Below, piece by piece: positions 1 through 7,854 of a stretch of 63,135 nucleotides of DNA. Position 1 is the stretch's first letter; every line of letters starts with the position of its first letter. Source of the stretch: Alphaproteobacteria bacterium (GTDB lineage: Bacteria; Pseudomonadota; Alphaproteobacteria; Sphingomonadales; Kordiimonadaceae); NCBI GenBank assembly GCA_021774735.1, contig JAJFIS010000018.1:1-63135 (forward strand), in the 5' to 3' direction. The translations under genes and the position numbers were made by a program. The notes beneath the pieces are model-generated. The model saw only the letters and a list, made by a program, of their open reading frames with translations, was not told where the DNA came from and did no database searches.

Positions 1-2
1 AC

Positions 3-93
3 CCGCTTCGACGCGAAAACCCTGATCCTCACCTTCCAGTCGCCCCTAACGGGGCTCCTTCCAGGTGAGGATCAGGGCAAATAACAGAAGCGG
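3..93. repeat. Three-tier long hairpin of unknown role
   Basis: Three nested inverted repeats share one axis. The outer arms are CCGCTTC (3-9) and GAAGCGG (87-93). A perfect 15-bp middle stem pairs 20-34 with 63-77, and an inner GCCCC/GGGGC stem (42-46, 51-55) closes a TAAC loop. No T-run follows on either side, so it is not a standard intrinsic terminator. It could be a cruciform, an RNA leader structure, a palindromic mobile remnant or an intergenic repeat. No second copy was noticed in the window. Confidence 0.6.
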
Positions 94-337
94 ACAATTG
101 ATATGGTACATAAACCGGTCAATTCAGAATGTTATCGACAGCGCCTTGCTTATATTCAATCAGAAAATCAAGTCCTGTCTGACAGTTTATTGCGAAATGT
201 TTACGCCGTATATACGATTAATCCTATAAAAAGAACCCCTCACCGCATTGCATCTGGCGCTATCCACCCTATTTGGTGCTATAGATATAAAGAATAAACG
301 TAAAATATAAAAAAATAACGACACGAGGATAAAGACC
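94..337. other. AT-rich leader upstream of the ABC exporter, no convincing gene
   Basis: A 64-codon reading frame at 103-297 has no good ribosome site and a composition unlike the neighbouring proteins, so it is not called. A possible sigma-70 promoter is TTGCGA (190-195), 17 nt, TACGAT (213-218), directed toward the ABC genes. The ribosome site for the first gene is the GAGG at about 324-327. Confidence 0.35.
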
Positions 338-1072
338 ATGAGCCAAGCCCCCATCATTAGCTTGCAGCATATTTCCCTAACTTTGGAAAGTGGTGCAGGT
401 CCTGTCAATATCATCCGCGATCTATCCTTGACCATCAATCGCGGCGAGGTCATCGGTATTGTTGGCCCAAGTGGCTCGGGCAAATCATCGCTGATGAGCC
501 TGATGACCGGCTTAGAGCAGGTCACATCCGGTGATATTATCGTCGATGGTTTGGCGCTGAAAAACTGTAATGAAGACGCCCTCGCCCGCCACCGGCTGGC
601 GCGCATTGGCATCGTGATGCAGGCCTTCCACCTGATCCCCACCATGACGGCACTTGAAAATGTCGCCGTACCGCTGGAGCTAGCCGGTGTCAATGACGCT
701 TTTGACCGGGCGACAAAGGAATTAGAGGCCGTTGGCCTTGCCCACCGGATGGAGCATTACCCTGCCCAGCTTTCAGGCGGTGAACAACAGCGCGTGGCTT
801 TGGCGCGGGCAATAGCCCCCGAACCCGCCATTCTTTTCGGCGATGAACCGACGGGCAATCTCGACTTTAAAACCGGCAGTGCCATCATCGACCTTATTTT
901 TGATCTGCAAAAAAAGCGCGGCAGTACTTTGGTTATCGTTACCCACGACCCAAGCCTTGCGGACCGCTGCGACCGGGTTGTTAGCATGCAAGACGGTCGT
1001 ATCGTTGATGATACGGGTGACACCAGCCTTGTCGGCGTTAAAGTTCCCATGCCTGAAAGCACAAGAGCATGA
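338..1072 (+). CDS. ABC transporter ATP-binding protein, YbbA/LolD type
   Basis: This is a 244-residue ATPase subunit of a MacB/LolCDE-class exporter. Visible motifs are Walker A GPSGSGKSS at 43-51, the ABC signature LSGGEQQRVALARA in the middle, Walker B AILFGDEPTGNLD and the H-loop VIVTHD near the C-terminus. Its stop overlaps the start of the permease gene by 4 nt (ATGA), so the two are translationally coupled and presumably form one transporter in the inner membrane. The E. coli YbbA-YbbP pair is the closest arrangement I recognise. The substrate is not known for this family; a lipid or hydrophobic compound is an inference from the fold. The ATG at 338 follows GAGG. Confidence 0.92.
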   Translation: MSQAPIISLQHISLTLESGAGPVNIIRDLSLTINRGEVIGIVGPSGSGKSSLMSLMTGLEQVTSGDIIVDGLALKNCNEDALARHRLARIGIVMQAFHLIPTMTALENVAVPLELAGVNDAFDRATKELEAVGLAHRMEHYPAQLSGGEQQRVALARAIAPEPAILFGDEPTGNLDFKTGSAIIDLIFDLQKKRGSTLVIVTHDPSLADRCDRVVSMQDGRIVDDTGDTSLVGVKVPMPESTRA

Positions 1073-3600
1073 TCAGCCGTACATCCCTAACGCCTGTATG
1101 GCTGCGTTTTGCGGTGCGCGAGCTGCGCGGCGGCTTAGCGGGCTTCCGCATTTTCATGGCCTGCTTAATATTGGGCGTTATGGCGCTCGCCGCTGTTGGT
1201 TCGCTAACCCAAGCGATTGAAAAAGGTATGGCCGACCAAGGCCAAACCATTTTGGGCGGCGATATTGAGGTCAGTATTTTTCAGCGTGAAGCCACCCTAG
1301 AGCAGCAAGAATATCTGGCGAGCTTCGGCGAACTGTCAACGTCCGCGCGCCTGCGTACTATGGCCCGGGCAGCATCAGGCGAAAACAGCCTCGTTGAGCT
1401 CCGCGCTGTTGATAGCGCATACCCACTTTATGGTGCCCTTAACACCATACCAAACGGCGACCATGCATCGCTATTTGATAAACGCGGCGGAAGTTACGGC
1501 ACTGCGGTTGACCCTCTGCTCGCTGACCGCTTAGGCCTGAAGCTTGGTGACACCCTGCTCCTCGGCAAATTAACATTTGATATCCGCGCCTTGATCGACA
1601 GTGAACCCGACAAAGCCAATCAAGGTTTTCAGCTTGGCCCAACTGTGCTCATCACCCATTCAGCACTGGCGGAAACCGGACTTGTTACCCTTGGTAGTTT
1701 GCTCACCCATAGCTATAAACTCAAAATCCCCGCTGAGCTGAATTTGGACGCGACCGAGACAGCTATTAAAGACAATTACCCCGATGAGACATGGCGCATC
1801 CGCAATCGCAACAATAGTGCGGCTGGTATGCGGCGCTTCATTGACCGCATGGGCATGTTCTTAACGCTCGTCGGCTTAACCGCGCTTGTGGTCGGCGGGC
1901 TCGGGGTTGGCAATGCTGTTACAGGCTATATGGACCGCAAGACCAAAACTATCGCTACACTGAAGATACTCGGTGCTGAAGGCAGCATCATTTTTAAGGT
2001 CTATTTCGCTCAGATCATGCTGATCGGGCTCATAGCCATTATCATTGGCCTCATATCAGGGGCCTTCCTGCCCAGCATTATGGCGGGGTTCTTGCCCGAT
2101 ACCCTGCCGATTAAGCCTGAAGATGGCCTTTACCCCAAGGCACTGATGTTAGCGGCCGCATACGGCCTGCTGATAACCGTTGCCTTTACCGCATGGCCAC
2201 TTGGCAAAGCGCGGGACCTGCCGCCCGTGCGCTTGTTCCGGGATTTGGTGGCACCAGAGAGCCGCCGTCCGCGTCTATTATATCTGATGCTTATTATGGG
2301 TGCCGCAGGCAGTGTTGCCATGCTGGCGGTTGGCCTGTCGGGCAATATCCCCTTAAGTGCTGGCTTTATGATTGGTGCATCTGGAACGCTGGTATTGTTG
2401 AAACTCACCAGCTGGATGGTGCAAAAAACCGCCTCCAAACTACCGCGCTCAAAAAACCCGCTTCGGCGCATGGCGATCGCTAATTTGCACCGTCCGGGAG
2501 CCGCGACCAGTTCCGTCGTTATATCGCTCGGGCTTGGGCTTACGTTATTTGCCACACTTGCGCTGATTGAAGGTAACTTAGAGAGCCAATTGCAAGACAG
2601 CGTGCCCAGTGAAGCGCCGGCCTTTTTTTTCCTCGATATTCAACCCCATGAGCGCGACGGTTTCAGCGCAATGGCAAATGGCCTTGATGGGGTCAGCGAT
2701 TATATCAATGTGCCCAGCTTGCGTGGTCGCATTCTTAAACTAAACAATGTTGATGCCAAGGACGTGGAAGCCCATCCCGATTTCCGCTGGATCCTGCGCG
2801 GTGACCGGGGTTTGAGCTATGCCAATGAATTGCCCAAGGGTAGCCGTGTTGTGGACGGCAATTGGTGGCCCGATGATTATAGCGGACCTCCTGAGATATC
2901 CTTTGGTCAAAAAGAAGCCGAAGGATTGGGCCTGGGCATTGGTGACACCATCACCATGAGCGTCTTGGGCCGTGAAATTACCGCCACCATCCGCTCCCTG
3001 CGCGAAATTGAATGGGGCAGCATGGGCTTTAATTTTGTAATATTATTCGACCCAAATACGCTCAAGGCCGCGCCGCATACCTATATGGCGACGCTGAAGG
3101 CCGCTGATAAAGCCGAAGAAACCGCTCACCGTACGCTAACCCGCGCCTATCCCGGTGTTACGGCAGTGCGGATGAAAGAGGTGCTGGACAGCGTTAATGT
3201 TATGCTGACCCAAATTGGCGCGGCTGTGCGGGCAACTGCTGTGGTTGCCATCATCGCCGGTGTTTTTGTGCTGGCGGGGGCCATTGCTGCGGGCTTTAGG
3301 CAGCGATTGTACGAGTCTGTAATTATGAAAGTTGTCGGTGCTGTCCGCAGTCAAATCATGCGGGCTTATATTCTTGAATATCTTTTCCTTGGCCTCATCA
3401 CCGCCGCCATCGCCCTTGGTCTTGGCACCCTAGCTGGCTGGGCAGTTGTTGATCTGGTCATGGACATGGAGTTTCACCTATTACCCGTGCCAATGGCCAT
3501 AACCGTGGTCGTTAGCCTGTTTGTAACCTTGCTATTTGGTATGGCTAGCAGCCTAAAAGCATTGGCCGTGCGGCCCAACGAGGTGCTCAGGGTCGAATAA
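1069..3600 (+). CDS. ABC transporter permease, FtsX/YbbP family
   Basis: This 843-residue integral membrane protein partners the preceding ATPase. After a cytosolic start and a first membrane segment (about residues 25-45) comes a long extracytoplasmic MacB-like periplasmic region. A first FtsX core of several membrane helices follows (about 260-400), then further helices, a second periplasmic region, and a last FtsX block of about four helices near 715-840. The double FtsX layout and the length near 800 match the YbbP group rather than LolC/E. It overlaps the ATPase gene by 4 nt. The substrate cannot be told from sequence. Confidence 0.9.
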   Translation: MISRTSLTPVWLRFAVRELRGGLAGFRIFMACLILGVMALAAVGSLTQAIEKGMADQGQTILGGDIEVSIFQREATLEQQEYLASFGELSTSARLRTMARAASGENSLVELRAVDSAYPLYGALNTIPNGDHASLFDKRGGSYGTAVDPLLADRLGLKLGDTLLLGKLTFDIRALIDSEPDKANQGFQLGPTVLITHSALAETGLVTLGSLLTHSYKLKIPAELNLDATETAIKDNYPDETWRIRNRNNSAAGMRRFIDRMGMFLTLVGLTALVVGGLGVGNAVTGYMDRKTKTIATLKILGAEGSIIFKVYFAQIMLIGLIAIIIGLISGAFLPSIMAGFLPDTLPIKPEDGLYPKALMLAAAYGLLITVAFTAWPLGKARDLPPVRLFRDLVAPESRRPRLLYLMLIMGAAGSVAMLAVGLSGNIPLSAGFMIGASGTLVLLKLTSWMVQKTASKLPRSKNPLRRMAIANLHRPGAATSSVVISLGLGLTLFATLALIEGNLESQLQDSVPSEAPAFFFLDIQPHERDGFSAMANGLDGVSDYINVPSLRGRILKLNNVDAKDVEAHPDFRWILRGDRGLSYANELPKGSRVVDGNWWPDDYSGPPEISFGQKEAEGLGLGIGDTITMSVLGREITATIRSLREIEWGSMGFNFVILFDPNTLKAAPHTYMATLKAADKAEETAHRTLTRAYPGVTAVRMKEVLDSVNVMLTQIGAAVRATAVVAIIAGVFVLAGAIAAGFRQRLYESVIMKVVGAVRSQIMRAYILEYLFLGLITAAIALGLGTLAGWAVVDLVMDMEFHLLPVPMAITVVVSLFVTLLFGMASSLKALAVRPNEVLRVE

Positions 3601-3707
3601 AGCCATCACAAATATGCGATACCATATTGTAATATTGCGCTTTAGGCCCCATATTGGAGCCAAGACTAACGATTTTATAAGAGAATAACACCCAAGGGGA
3701 AAGACAC

Positions 3708-4424
3708 ATGGTTCAACGCTATGACACACAGTATGGTGCCGCTGCTGGCACCGATACCAGAGAATTTGATGCGGGCCTGCGGGCCTATATGCTCAAGGTC
3801 TATAACTATATGGCCTCCGGCGTCCTGCTGACCGGCATTGTGGCGCTTTATGCCAGTCAATCTGATGCCTTAATGAATATTTTATTTGGTTCGCCGCTTG
3901 CTTATGTAATTATGTTTGCGCCTTTCGCCTTTGTTCTGGTGATGAGCTTAGGCATCAACAAAATGTCCTCTAGCGCTCTGCAAATGATCTTTTGGGCCTT
4001 TGCTGCGACCATGGGACTATCTCTCGCTTCAATATTTATCGTTTATACTGGCGAAAGCATTGCCAGAACATTCTTCATCACCTCCGGCATGTTCGGCGCG
4101 CTGAGCCTTTATGGTTACACGACCAAGAAAAGCCTGAGCGGATGGGGAACTTTCCTCTTTATGGGTCTCATCGGGCTTATTATCGCCAGTGTGGTGAATA
4201 TGTTCCTCGGCTCCAGCATGATGAGCTTCATCATCAGCGTTGGTGGCGTTTTGGTCTTTGCTGGTCTAACCGCTTATGATACGCAGAAGATCAAGGAAAT
4301 GTATGCCTATACTACTACCGGTGAATCAGTGGCAAAGTCCGCAATTATGGGGGCATTAAACCTTTATCTTGATTTTATCAATCTGTTCATGTTCTTGCTG
4401 CATTTCCTCGGCAACCGCGAATAA
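3708..4424 (+). CDS. Bax inhibitor-1 / YccA family membrane protein
   Basis: This 238-residue protein has about seven closely spaced hydrophobic segments and a charged N-terminus, as in the TMBIM/BI-1 family. Typical family traits are the LRAYMLKVYNYMASGVLLTG start of the core and the late LTAYDTQKIK segment, where the conserved Asp lies. Family members act as pH-sensitive calcium leak channels or as regulators of membrane proteases such as FtsH; which applies here is unknown. The start has a strong ribosome site (AAGGGGAAAG). The gene is monocistronic, with a strong terminator immediately downstream. Confidence 0.9.
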   Translation: MVQRYDTQYGAAAGTDTREFDAGLRAYMLKVYNYMASGVLLTGIVALYASQSDALMNILFGSPLAYVIMFAPFAFVLVMSLGINKMSSSALQMIFWAFAATMGLSLASIFIVYTGESIARTFFITSGMFGALSLYGYTTKKSLSGWGTFLFMGLIGLIIASVVNMFLGSSMMSFIISVGGVLVFAGLTAYDTQKIKEMYAYTTTGESVAKSAIMGALNLYLDFINLFMFLLHFLGNRE

Positions 4425-4452
4425 TCTAGCTTTAAAGCTACAAACAAACACG

Positions 4453-4483
4453 AAAGCCCGGGCATAAAACCCCGGGCTTTTTT
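4453..4483 (+). terminator. Rho-independent terminator after the BI-1-like gene
   Basis: A perfect 10-bp stem AAAGCCCGGG (4453-4462) pairs with CCCGGGCTTT (4471-4480) around an 8-nt loop and is followed by a T-run. Confidence 0.92.
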
Positions 4484-4496
4484 ATGGTCTATAACT

Positions 4497-4511
4497 CGGC
4501 AATGTCTGCCG
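4497..4511. promoter_or_regulatory. Possible enhancer-binding palindrome for the sigma-54 promoter
   Basis: CGGCA-N5-TGCCG is a perfect 15-bp dyad about 80 bp upstream of the sigma-54 element at 4586. This is a usual distance for an enhancer-binding activator of the NtrC class. A third half-site, TTGCCG, lies at 4519-4524. The position and symmetry are seen directly; the function is inferred. Confidence 0.4.
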
Positions 4512-4585
4512 TCCCTTTTTGCCGGGTTCCCCCTAAATGACCCTCCAAATGGTTGAGTTCTGCAGAAATTCAGCCCCTTCAAAGC

Positions 4586-4601
4586 TGGCACAACCTTTGC
4601 A
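4586..4601 (+). promoter_or_regulatory. Sigma-54 (RpoN) -24/-12 promoter
   Basis: TGGCAC-AACCT-TTGCA has the canonical -24 TGGCAC, exact five-base spacing and -12 TTGC. It faces the small gene whose start is at 4638, with a predicted transcription start near 4611. The match to the RpoN consensus is essentially complete. Confidence 0.75.
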
Positions 4602-4637
4602 AAGTTAATTTAAATAGTAGCCTTGAGAGGACGTTTG

Positions 4638-4859
4638 ATGCAGCCCGTTGAATTTGAAAAAGATGTATATTTTGGCATCGTCGCCGAAAATCTAACCAAA
4701 AATTTTGGTGACAAAGCACTTAGCTATGCGCATGAAGCCTTGCGAAAAATGAAGGTTCTGGGCGACGATGAAGGTTTTGATCTGTGGCTGGAGATTGAAC
4801 GCCACCTAACCAATTTAGCCATCAATGACGCTGGCCCAACACCACAAACCATTCACTAA
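4638..4859 (+). CDS. Small hypothetical protein under a sigma-54 promoter
   Basis: This is a 73-residue soluble protein. It is predicted to be mainly helical, with an acidic/amphipathic core (HEALRKMKVLGDDEGFDLW) and no signal peptide or membrane segment. I do not recognise a named family; short helical proteins of this style occur in many Alphaproteobacteria. The ATG at 4638 is preferred over an in-frame TTG at 4623 because GAGAGGA lies just upstream of the ATG at the right distance. It is transcribed alone: a sigma-54 element sits 37 nt upstream of the start and a weak terminator lies downstream. RpoN control suggests a role tied to nitrogen status, motility or another RpoN regulon, which is inference only. 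Confidence 0.7.
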   Translation: MQPVEFEKDVYFGIVAENLTKNFGDKALSYAHEALRKMKVLGDDEGFDLWLEIERHLTNLAINDAGPTPQTIH

Positions 4860-4928
4860 CACGCGGGATCATGCTGGCACCCACCGGCCTCGCTTGTATC
4901 CGGGACATCACCCATGGCCCCGGAACCT

Positions 4929-4977
4929 AACCCGCCTCCAGATTTGCTTAATGCATCTCAGGGGCGGGTTTATCTTT
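4929..4977 (+). terminator. Probable terminator after the small sigma-54 gene
   Basis: AACCCGCC (4929-4936) pairs with GGCGGGTT (4963-4970). The 26-nt loop can fold into a smaller AGAT/ATCT hairpin. A T-rich tract (TTTATCTTT) follows. Confidence 0.5.
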
Positions 4978-5053
4978 AACTCTATATTTCTATTAACCAG
5001 ACGTTGATTATTTTAGTATTTAATGAAAACATATTGAATAAGAGAGTAAGAAT

Positions 5054-5308
5054 TTGATCGTTATGGATAGATCGACATTTAGACTTGATACATCAGGCCT
5101 GCTTTGCCCTATGCCTGTACTGAAAGCACGGCGGAAGCTTGCAGAAATGGAACCGGGACAATCATTGCAAGTGATCGCCACCGATCCATCCAGCCTGCAT
5201 GATATGCCCGCTTATTGCAGCATGGCAGGCCACAGCCTGTTAATGGCGGAAGAAAAAGACAACAGTTATATTTTTGAAATAGTCTGTGGCGATCAAGCTA
5301 ATAAATAA
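5054..5308 (+). CDS. TusA/SirA-like sulfurtransferase
   Basis: This is an 84-residue TusA-fold protein. The family passes persulfide sulfur between donors and acceptors in tRNA thiolation, molybdopterin synthesis or sulfur oxidation. The N-terminal LDTSGLLCPMPVLKARR carries the active-site Cys18 in a CPxP motif, followed by the beta-alpha-beta segment LQVIATDPSS. A TTG at 5054 has AGAG about 7 nt upstream; an in-frame ATG at 5063 is the alternative start. It converges on the TSUP/TIGR02186 pair, and sulfur-related neighbours fit a role in sulfur handling rather than only tRNA modification. Confidence 0.88.
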   Translation: MIVMDRSTFRLDTSGLLCPMPVLKARRKLAEMEPGQSLQVIATDPSSLHDMPAYCSMAGHSLLMAEEKDNSYIFEIVCGDQANK

Positions 5309-5333
5309 GTAATTTGAACCATACTTAATCAGC

Positions 5334-6089
5334 CTATTTTTTGCCCGCCAAACCCGCAAGCCACCCAGCACCAAAGGCAATGAACACCGCCGTAAGCCCA
5401 TAAAAAAACGGCCAATTGTTCGCATAGTCATAAACCGCGCGCTCAAAACCCGCTTTATCCACATCCAAAACCAAGTTTGATTTGGCTACCGGCTCACCAC
5501 CCTGAAAAACAATCGCTTCAATGGTAAATTCGCCGATCGGCGTGTTGGCTGGTAGCGATATATTGGTGCGGAAAAGACCCTCACCAACTATCTCAACTCC
5601 TGTCGGGTTTAACTGAAACAGTTGTTCATTCAACCTGCGGCGCAGGAAGCCCGCACGGAAATTACTTAACTCTATAGCTTCTATGGTCGGATCATCGGCC
5701 TTAAAGACAAGGGCATCGAACCCCACTCCGGCTAATGTCATCTGCTTTGCCCTTGCTATATCCCCCAAAGGCCGGGTCGCCGAGATAACATAATAACCCG
5801 GAATATCATGGAATTTCACTGCATCCCTATTGATCCAAATGCCTGCAGTTTTGGCCTTGCGCCGCACCGTTACATGTTGCCTTGGTCCCATCACCAACAC
5901 CACAACGTCATAAGGGGCATTGCTATCGGGCAAATCACTATCCTTAACGGCGCCAAACAAAACAAGCTCAGCGCCGTTAAACTGATAACGGATTTCCACT
6001 TTGCGATCGGATAGGTCCGTCACGGTCGCCGAAAGGGGTAAAACCAGCACAATTAGGGCCAGCAACGATATGAGATAACGCAAGACCAT
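5334..6089 (-). CDS. TIGR02186 family membrane-anchored protein
   Basis: This 251-residue protein has an N-terminal signal or anchor (VLRYLISLLALIVLVLPLSA), a beta-rich extracytoplasmic region and a C-terminal membrane helix ending in AGWLAGLAGKK. It belongs to the conserved alphaproteobacterial family found beside TauE/SafE-type exporters; its biochemical role is unknown. The ATG at 6089 shares its A with the stop of the upstream exporter gene (TGATG), so translation is coupled. The reading frame extends upstream to 6161, but that part would lack the signal peptide at its start and lies inside the exporter gene. Confidence 0.85.
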   Translation of the reverse strand: MVLRYLISLLALIVLVLPLSATVTDLSDRKVEIRYQFNGAELVLFGAVKDSDLPDSNAPYDVVVLVMGPRQHVTVRRKAKTAGIWINRDAVKFHDIPGYYVISATRPLGDIARAKQMTLAGVGFDALVFKADDPTIEAIELSNFRAGFLRRRLNEQLFQLNPTGVEIVGEGLFRTNISLPANTPIGEFTIEAIVFQGGEPVAKSNLVLDVDKAGFERAVYDYANNWPFFYGLTAVFIAFGAGWLAGLAGKK

Positions 6090-7015
6090 CAATGCTCCCC
6101 TAGGCCAACCGAATATAGTTCGGCCGGTTCGATGACAAGATCTACGCCCATTTTCATACATACGAGCAACACCATCAAAGCCAGTAATGCCCGCAACTGT
6201 TCGCCCTTCATTTTTAAGCCCACCCGAGCGCCAATTTGCGCACCTACCACCGCGCCAACCAACAACAACACCGCAAGCAGAATATCTACCGTTTGGGTGT
6301 TAACGCTGTGAAATATGGTGGTGAGCGCCGTAACAAATATAATTTGAAATAGGCTGGTGCCAACAACCACATTGGTTGGCATACCCAGCAGATAGATCAT
6401 CGCGGGCACCATAACAAAGCCACCACCAACCCCCATAATGGCAGCAAGTACGCCCACCAGCATACCAATAGCGAGCGGCAGAAGCGCAGAAATATAAAGC
6501 CTTGATTTACGAAAACGCATTTTAAAAGGCAACTTATGCTTCCAAGAGGCAATGCCGTCTTTACGGCGGCGGGGCGGCGGAGCGTAGCCCTTTTTGGCAT
6601 TAATCATCGCTTTGACGCTTTCATAAAACATCAAACCACCCACCGAACCTAAGAACAAAACATAGGCTAGCGAAATCATCAGATCCACCTGGCCTTGCGC
6701 CTTCAGAATTGTAAATATCTGCGCGCCGAAGAAGGAACCAACCGCACCGCCTGCGATCAGAACGAGGCCCATTTTTACGTCAACACCCTGCCTGCGCCAG
6801 TGGGCAAGGGCACCAGAAACGGAAGCCGCTGTAATTTCATTCGATTCTGTAGCCACGGCCACCGCAGGGGGAACGCCGATAAAAATAAGCAACGGGGTCA
6901 TCAGAAAACCACCGCCGACCCCAAACATACCGGACAGAAAACCAACAATAGCCCCCATACCAATAACGAAAAAAATATTCATCGATTGTTCGGCAATGGG
7001 TAAGTACAGCGACAT
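6089..7015 (-). CDS. TSUP family sulfite/organosulfonate exporter TauE/SafE
   Basis: This 308-residue inner-membrane permease has two similar halves, each with the family glycine-rich motif (GFLSGMFGVGGGFLMTPLL near 25-43 and GVLAAIMGVGGGFVMVPAM near 190-210). There are about eight hydrophobic segments and a basic cytosolic linker in the middle. The TSUP family exports sulfite, sulfoacetate or related anions. It is the first gene of a two-gene unit with the TIGR02186 protein. A second possible start is Met12. An inverted repeat GTCAC-TATT-GTGAC (7058-7071) upstream may bind a regulator. Confidence 0.9.
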   Translation of the reverse strand: MSLYLPIAEQSMNIFFVIGMGAIVGFLSGMFGVGGGFLMTPLLIFIGVPPAVAVATESNEITAASVSGALAHWRRQGVDVKMGLVLIAGGAVGSFFGAQIFTILKAQGQVDLMISLAYVLFLGSVGGLMFYESVKAMINAKKGYAPPPRRRKDGIASWKHKLPFKMRFRKSRLYISALLPLAIGMLVGVLAAIMGVGGGFVMVPAMIYLLGMPTNVVVGTSLFQIIFVTALTTIFHSVNTQTVDILLAVLLLVGAVVGAQIGARVGLKMKGEQLRALLALMVLLVCMKMGVDLVIEPAELYSVGLGEH

Positions 7016-7299
7016 AGGTCGGATATTCTCACTAAAAGGTCTGATACAGTATGGAATGTCACTATTGTGACCATCCCACTATGCCTATTTCTATAGGATT
7101 GCCGCGTAATTTACAATCCTTTGCTGCTTGAATATTTCTAAGCGAATCGGCAGCTTCAATTGGAACCTATTAAGGGTAATCTTGGCTGTGAATTTCCGTC
7201 ATACTTGGGCAATTTGAGGTCTTTGCGTAATATTATTTCTCAAACCTAAGATTCATTGTTCTCATCTTTGCTTTCTGTCGTCTTTAATGCACAAAGAAG
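7016..7299. other. Divergent intergenic region between the TSUP exporter and MerR genes
   Basis: About 330 AT-rich bases (up to 7350) separate two divergent units. Besides the 7058-7071 inverted repeat near the exporter side and the MerR operator at 7300-7321, I see no gene, tRNA or terminator. Confidence 0.5.
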
Positions 7300-7321
7300 T
7301 TGACGTTAACGTAAACGTCAA
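7300..7321. promoter_or_regulatory. Palindromic operator, probably of the adjacent MerR regulator
   Basis: TTGACGTT (7300-7307) and AACGTCAA (7314-7321) form a perfect 8-bp inverted repeat with a 6-bp spacer that itself contains AACGT. The first six bases can serve as a -35 box with an A-rich -10 about 17 nt later. This layout and the ACGT-centred sequence resemble operators of LiuR-type MerR regulators of branched-chain and fatty acid catabolism. Confidence 0.65.
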
Positions 7322-7350
7322 TTAAAAATGAAGACAATTGGAGAGCAAGA

Positions 7351-7845
7351 ATGCCGCCAGATACGGCCCTGAAAAAAACATATACAATCGCTGACTTAGC
7401 AAATGAGTTTGGTGTAACCGCCCGTACGCTGCGTCATTATGAAGATCAAGGCTTGCTCAGCCCTGAACGTCAAGGCCAAAACCGTATCTATAGCGCTGGC
7501 GACCGCGCCAAAATTGGCTGGATCCTGCGCGGTAAGCGCGTTGGCTTCTCGCTCGCTGAAATTTCAGAAATGTTAGAGCTTTATGACCTAGGCGATGGTC
7601 GCACCAAACAGCGCCAAGTCACGCTGGAAAAATGCAGCACCCAAATCAAAGCCCTAAAGGCCCAACGCGACGATATCAACGCTACAATCTATGAGCTTCA
7701 AGGGTTTCATGACCTGCTTAGCAATATCAGTTATTGCCGAGAGAATGGCCATTGGATCAATCGAAAAAGCGGCGACACCTATCGCCCAACCGAAGATGAT
7801 GAAGCCACATTATTCGAGCGCTTGACCATCAGACTGAATACATAA
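7351..7845 (+). CDS. MerR family transcriptional regulator, LiuR-like
   Basis: This 164-residue regulator has an N-terminal winged helix (TIADLANEFGVTARTLRHYEDQGLL, residues 11-35), a second helix region through RIYSAGDRAKIGWILRGKRVGFSLAEI, and a coiled coil (about 85-120) that would form the dimer. No metal-binding Cys cluster is obvious, which argues against a metal sensor. It heads an acyl-CoA oxidation operon, 9 nt before the acyl-CoA dehydrogenase gene, and a palindromic operator lies 29 nt upstream. Autoregulation and control of the downstream genes by an acyl-CoA or related effector are inferred from this context. Confidence 0.88.
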   Translation: MPPDTALKKTYTIADLANEFGVTARTLRHYEDQGLLSPERQGQNRIYSAGDRAKIGWILRGKRVGFSLAEISEMLELYDLGDGRTKQRQVTLEKCSTQIKALKAQRDDINATIYELQGFHDLLSNISYCRENGHWINRKSGDTYRPTEDDEATLFERLTIRLNT

Positions 7846-7854
7846 GGAAAAAGA

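Noticed and set aside
3-93. Integron attC site
   Set aside because: No GTTRRRY/RYYYAAC core pair at the ends of the structure and no integrase or cassette genes nearby.
103-297. 64-codon frame upstream of the ABC exporter
   Set aside because: No ribosome site, unusual composition and overlap with a likely promoter; no support as a gene.
5334-6161. Full-length 275-codon reading of the TIGR02186 gene
   Set aside because: The first 24 codons lie inside the TSUP gene, and the signal peptide begins at the ATG at 6089, which overlaps the TSUP stop.
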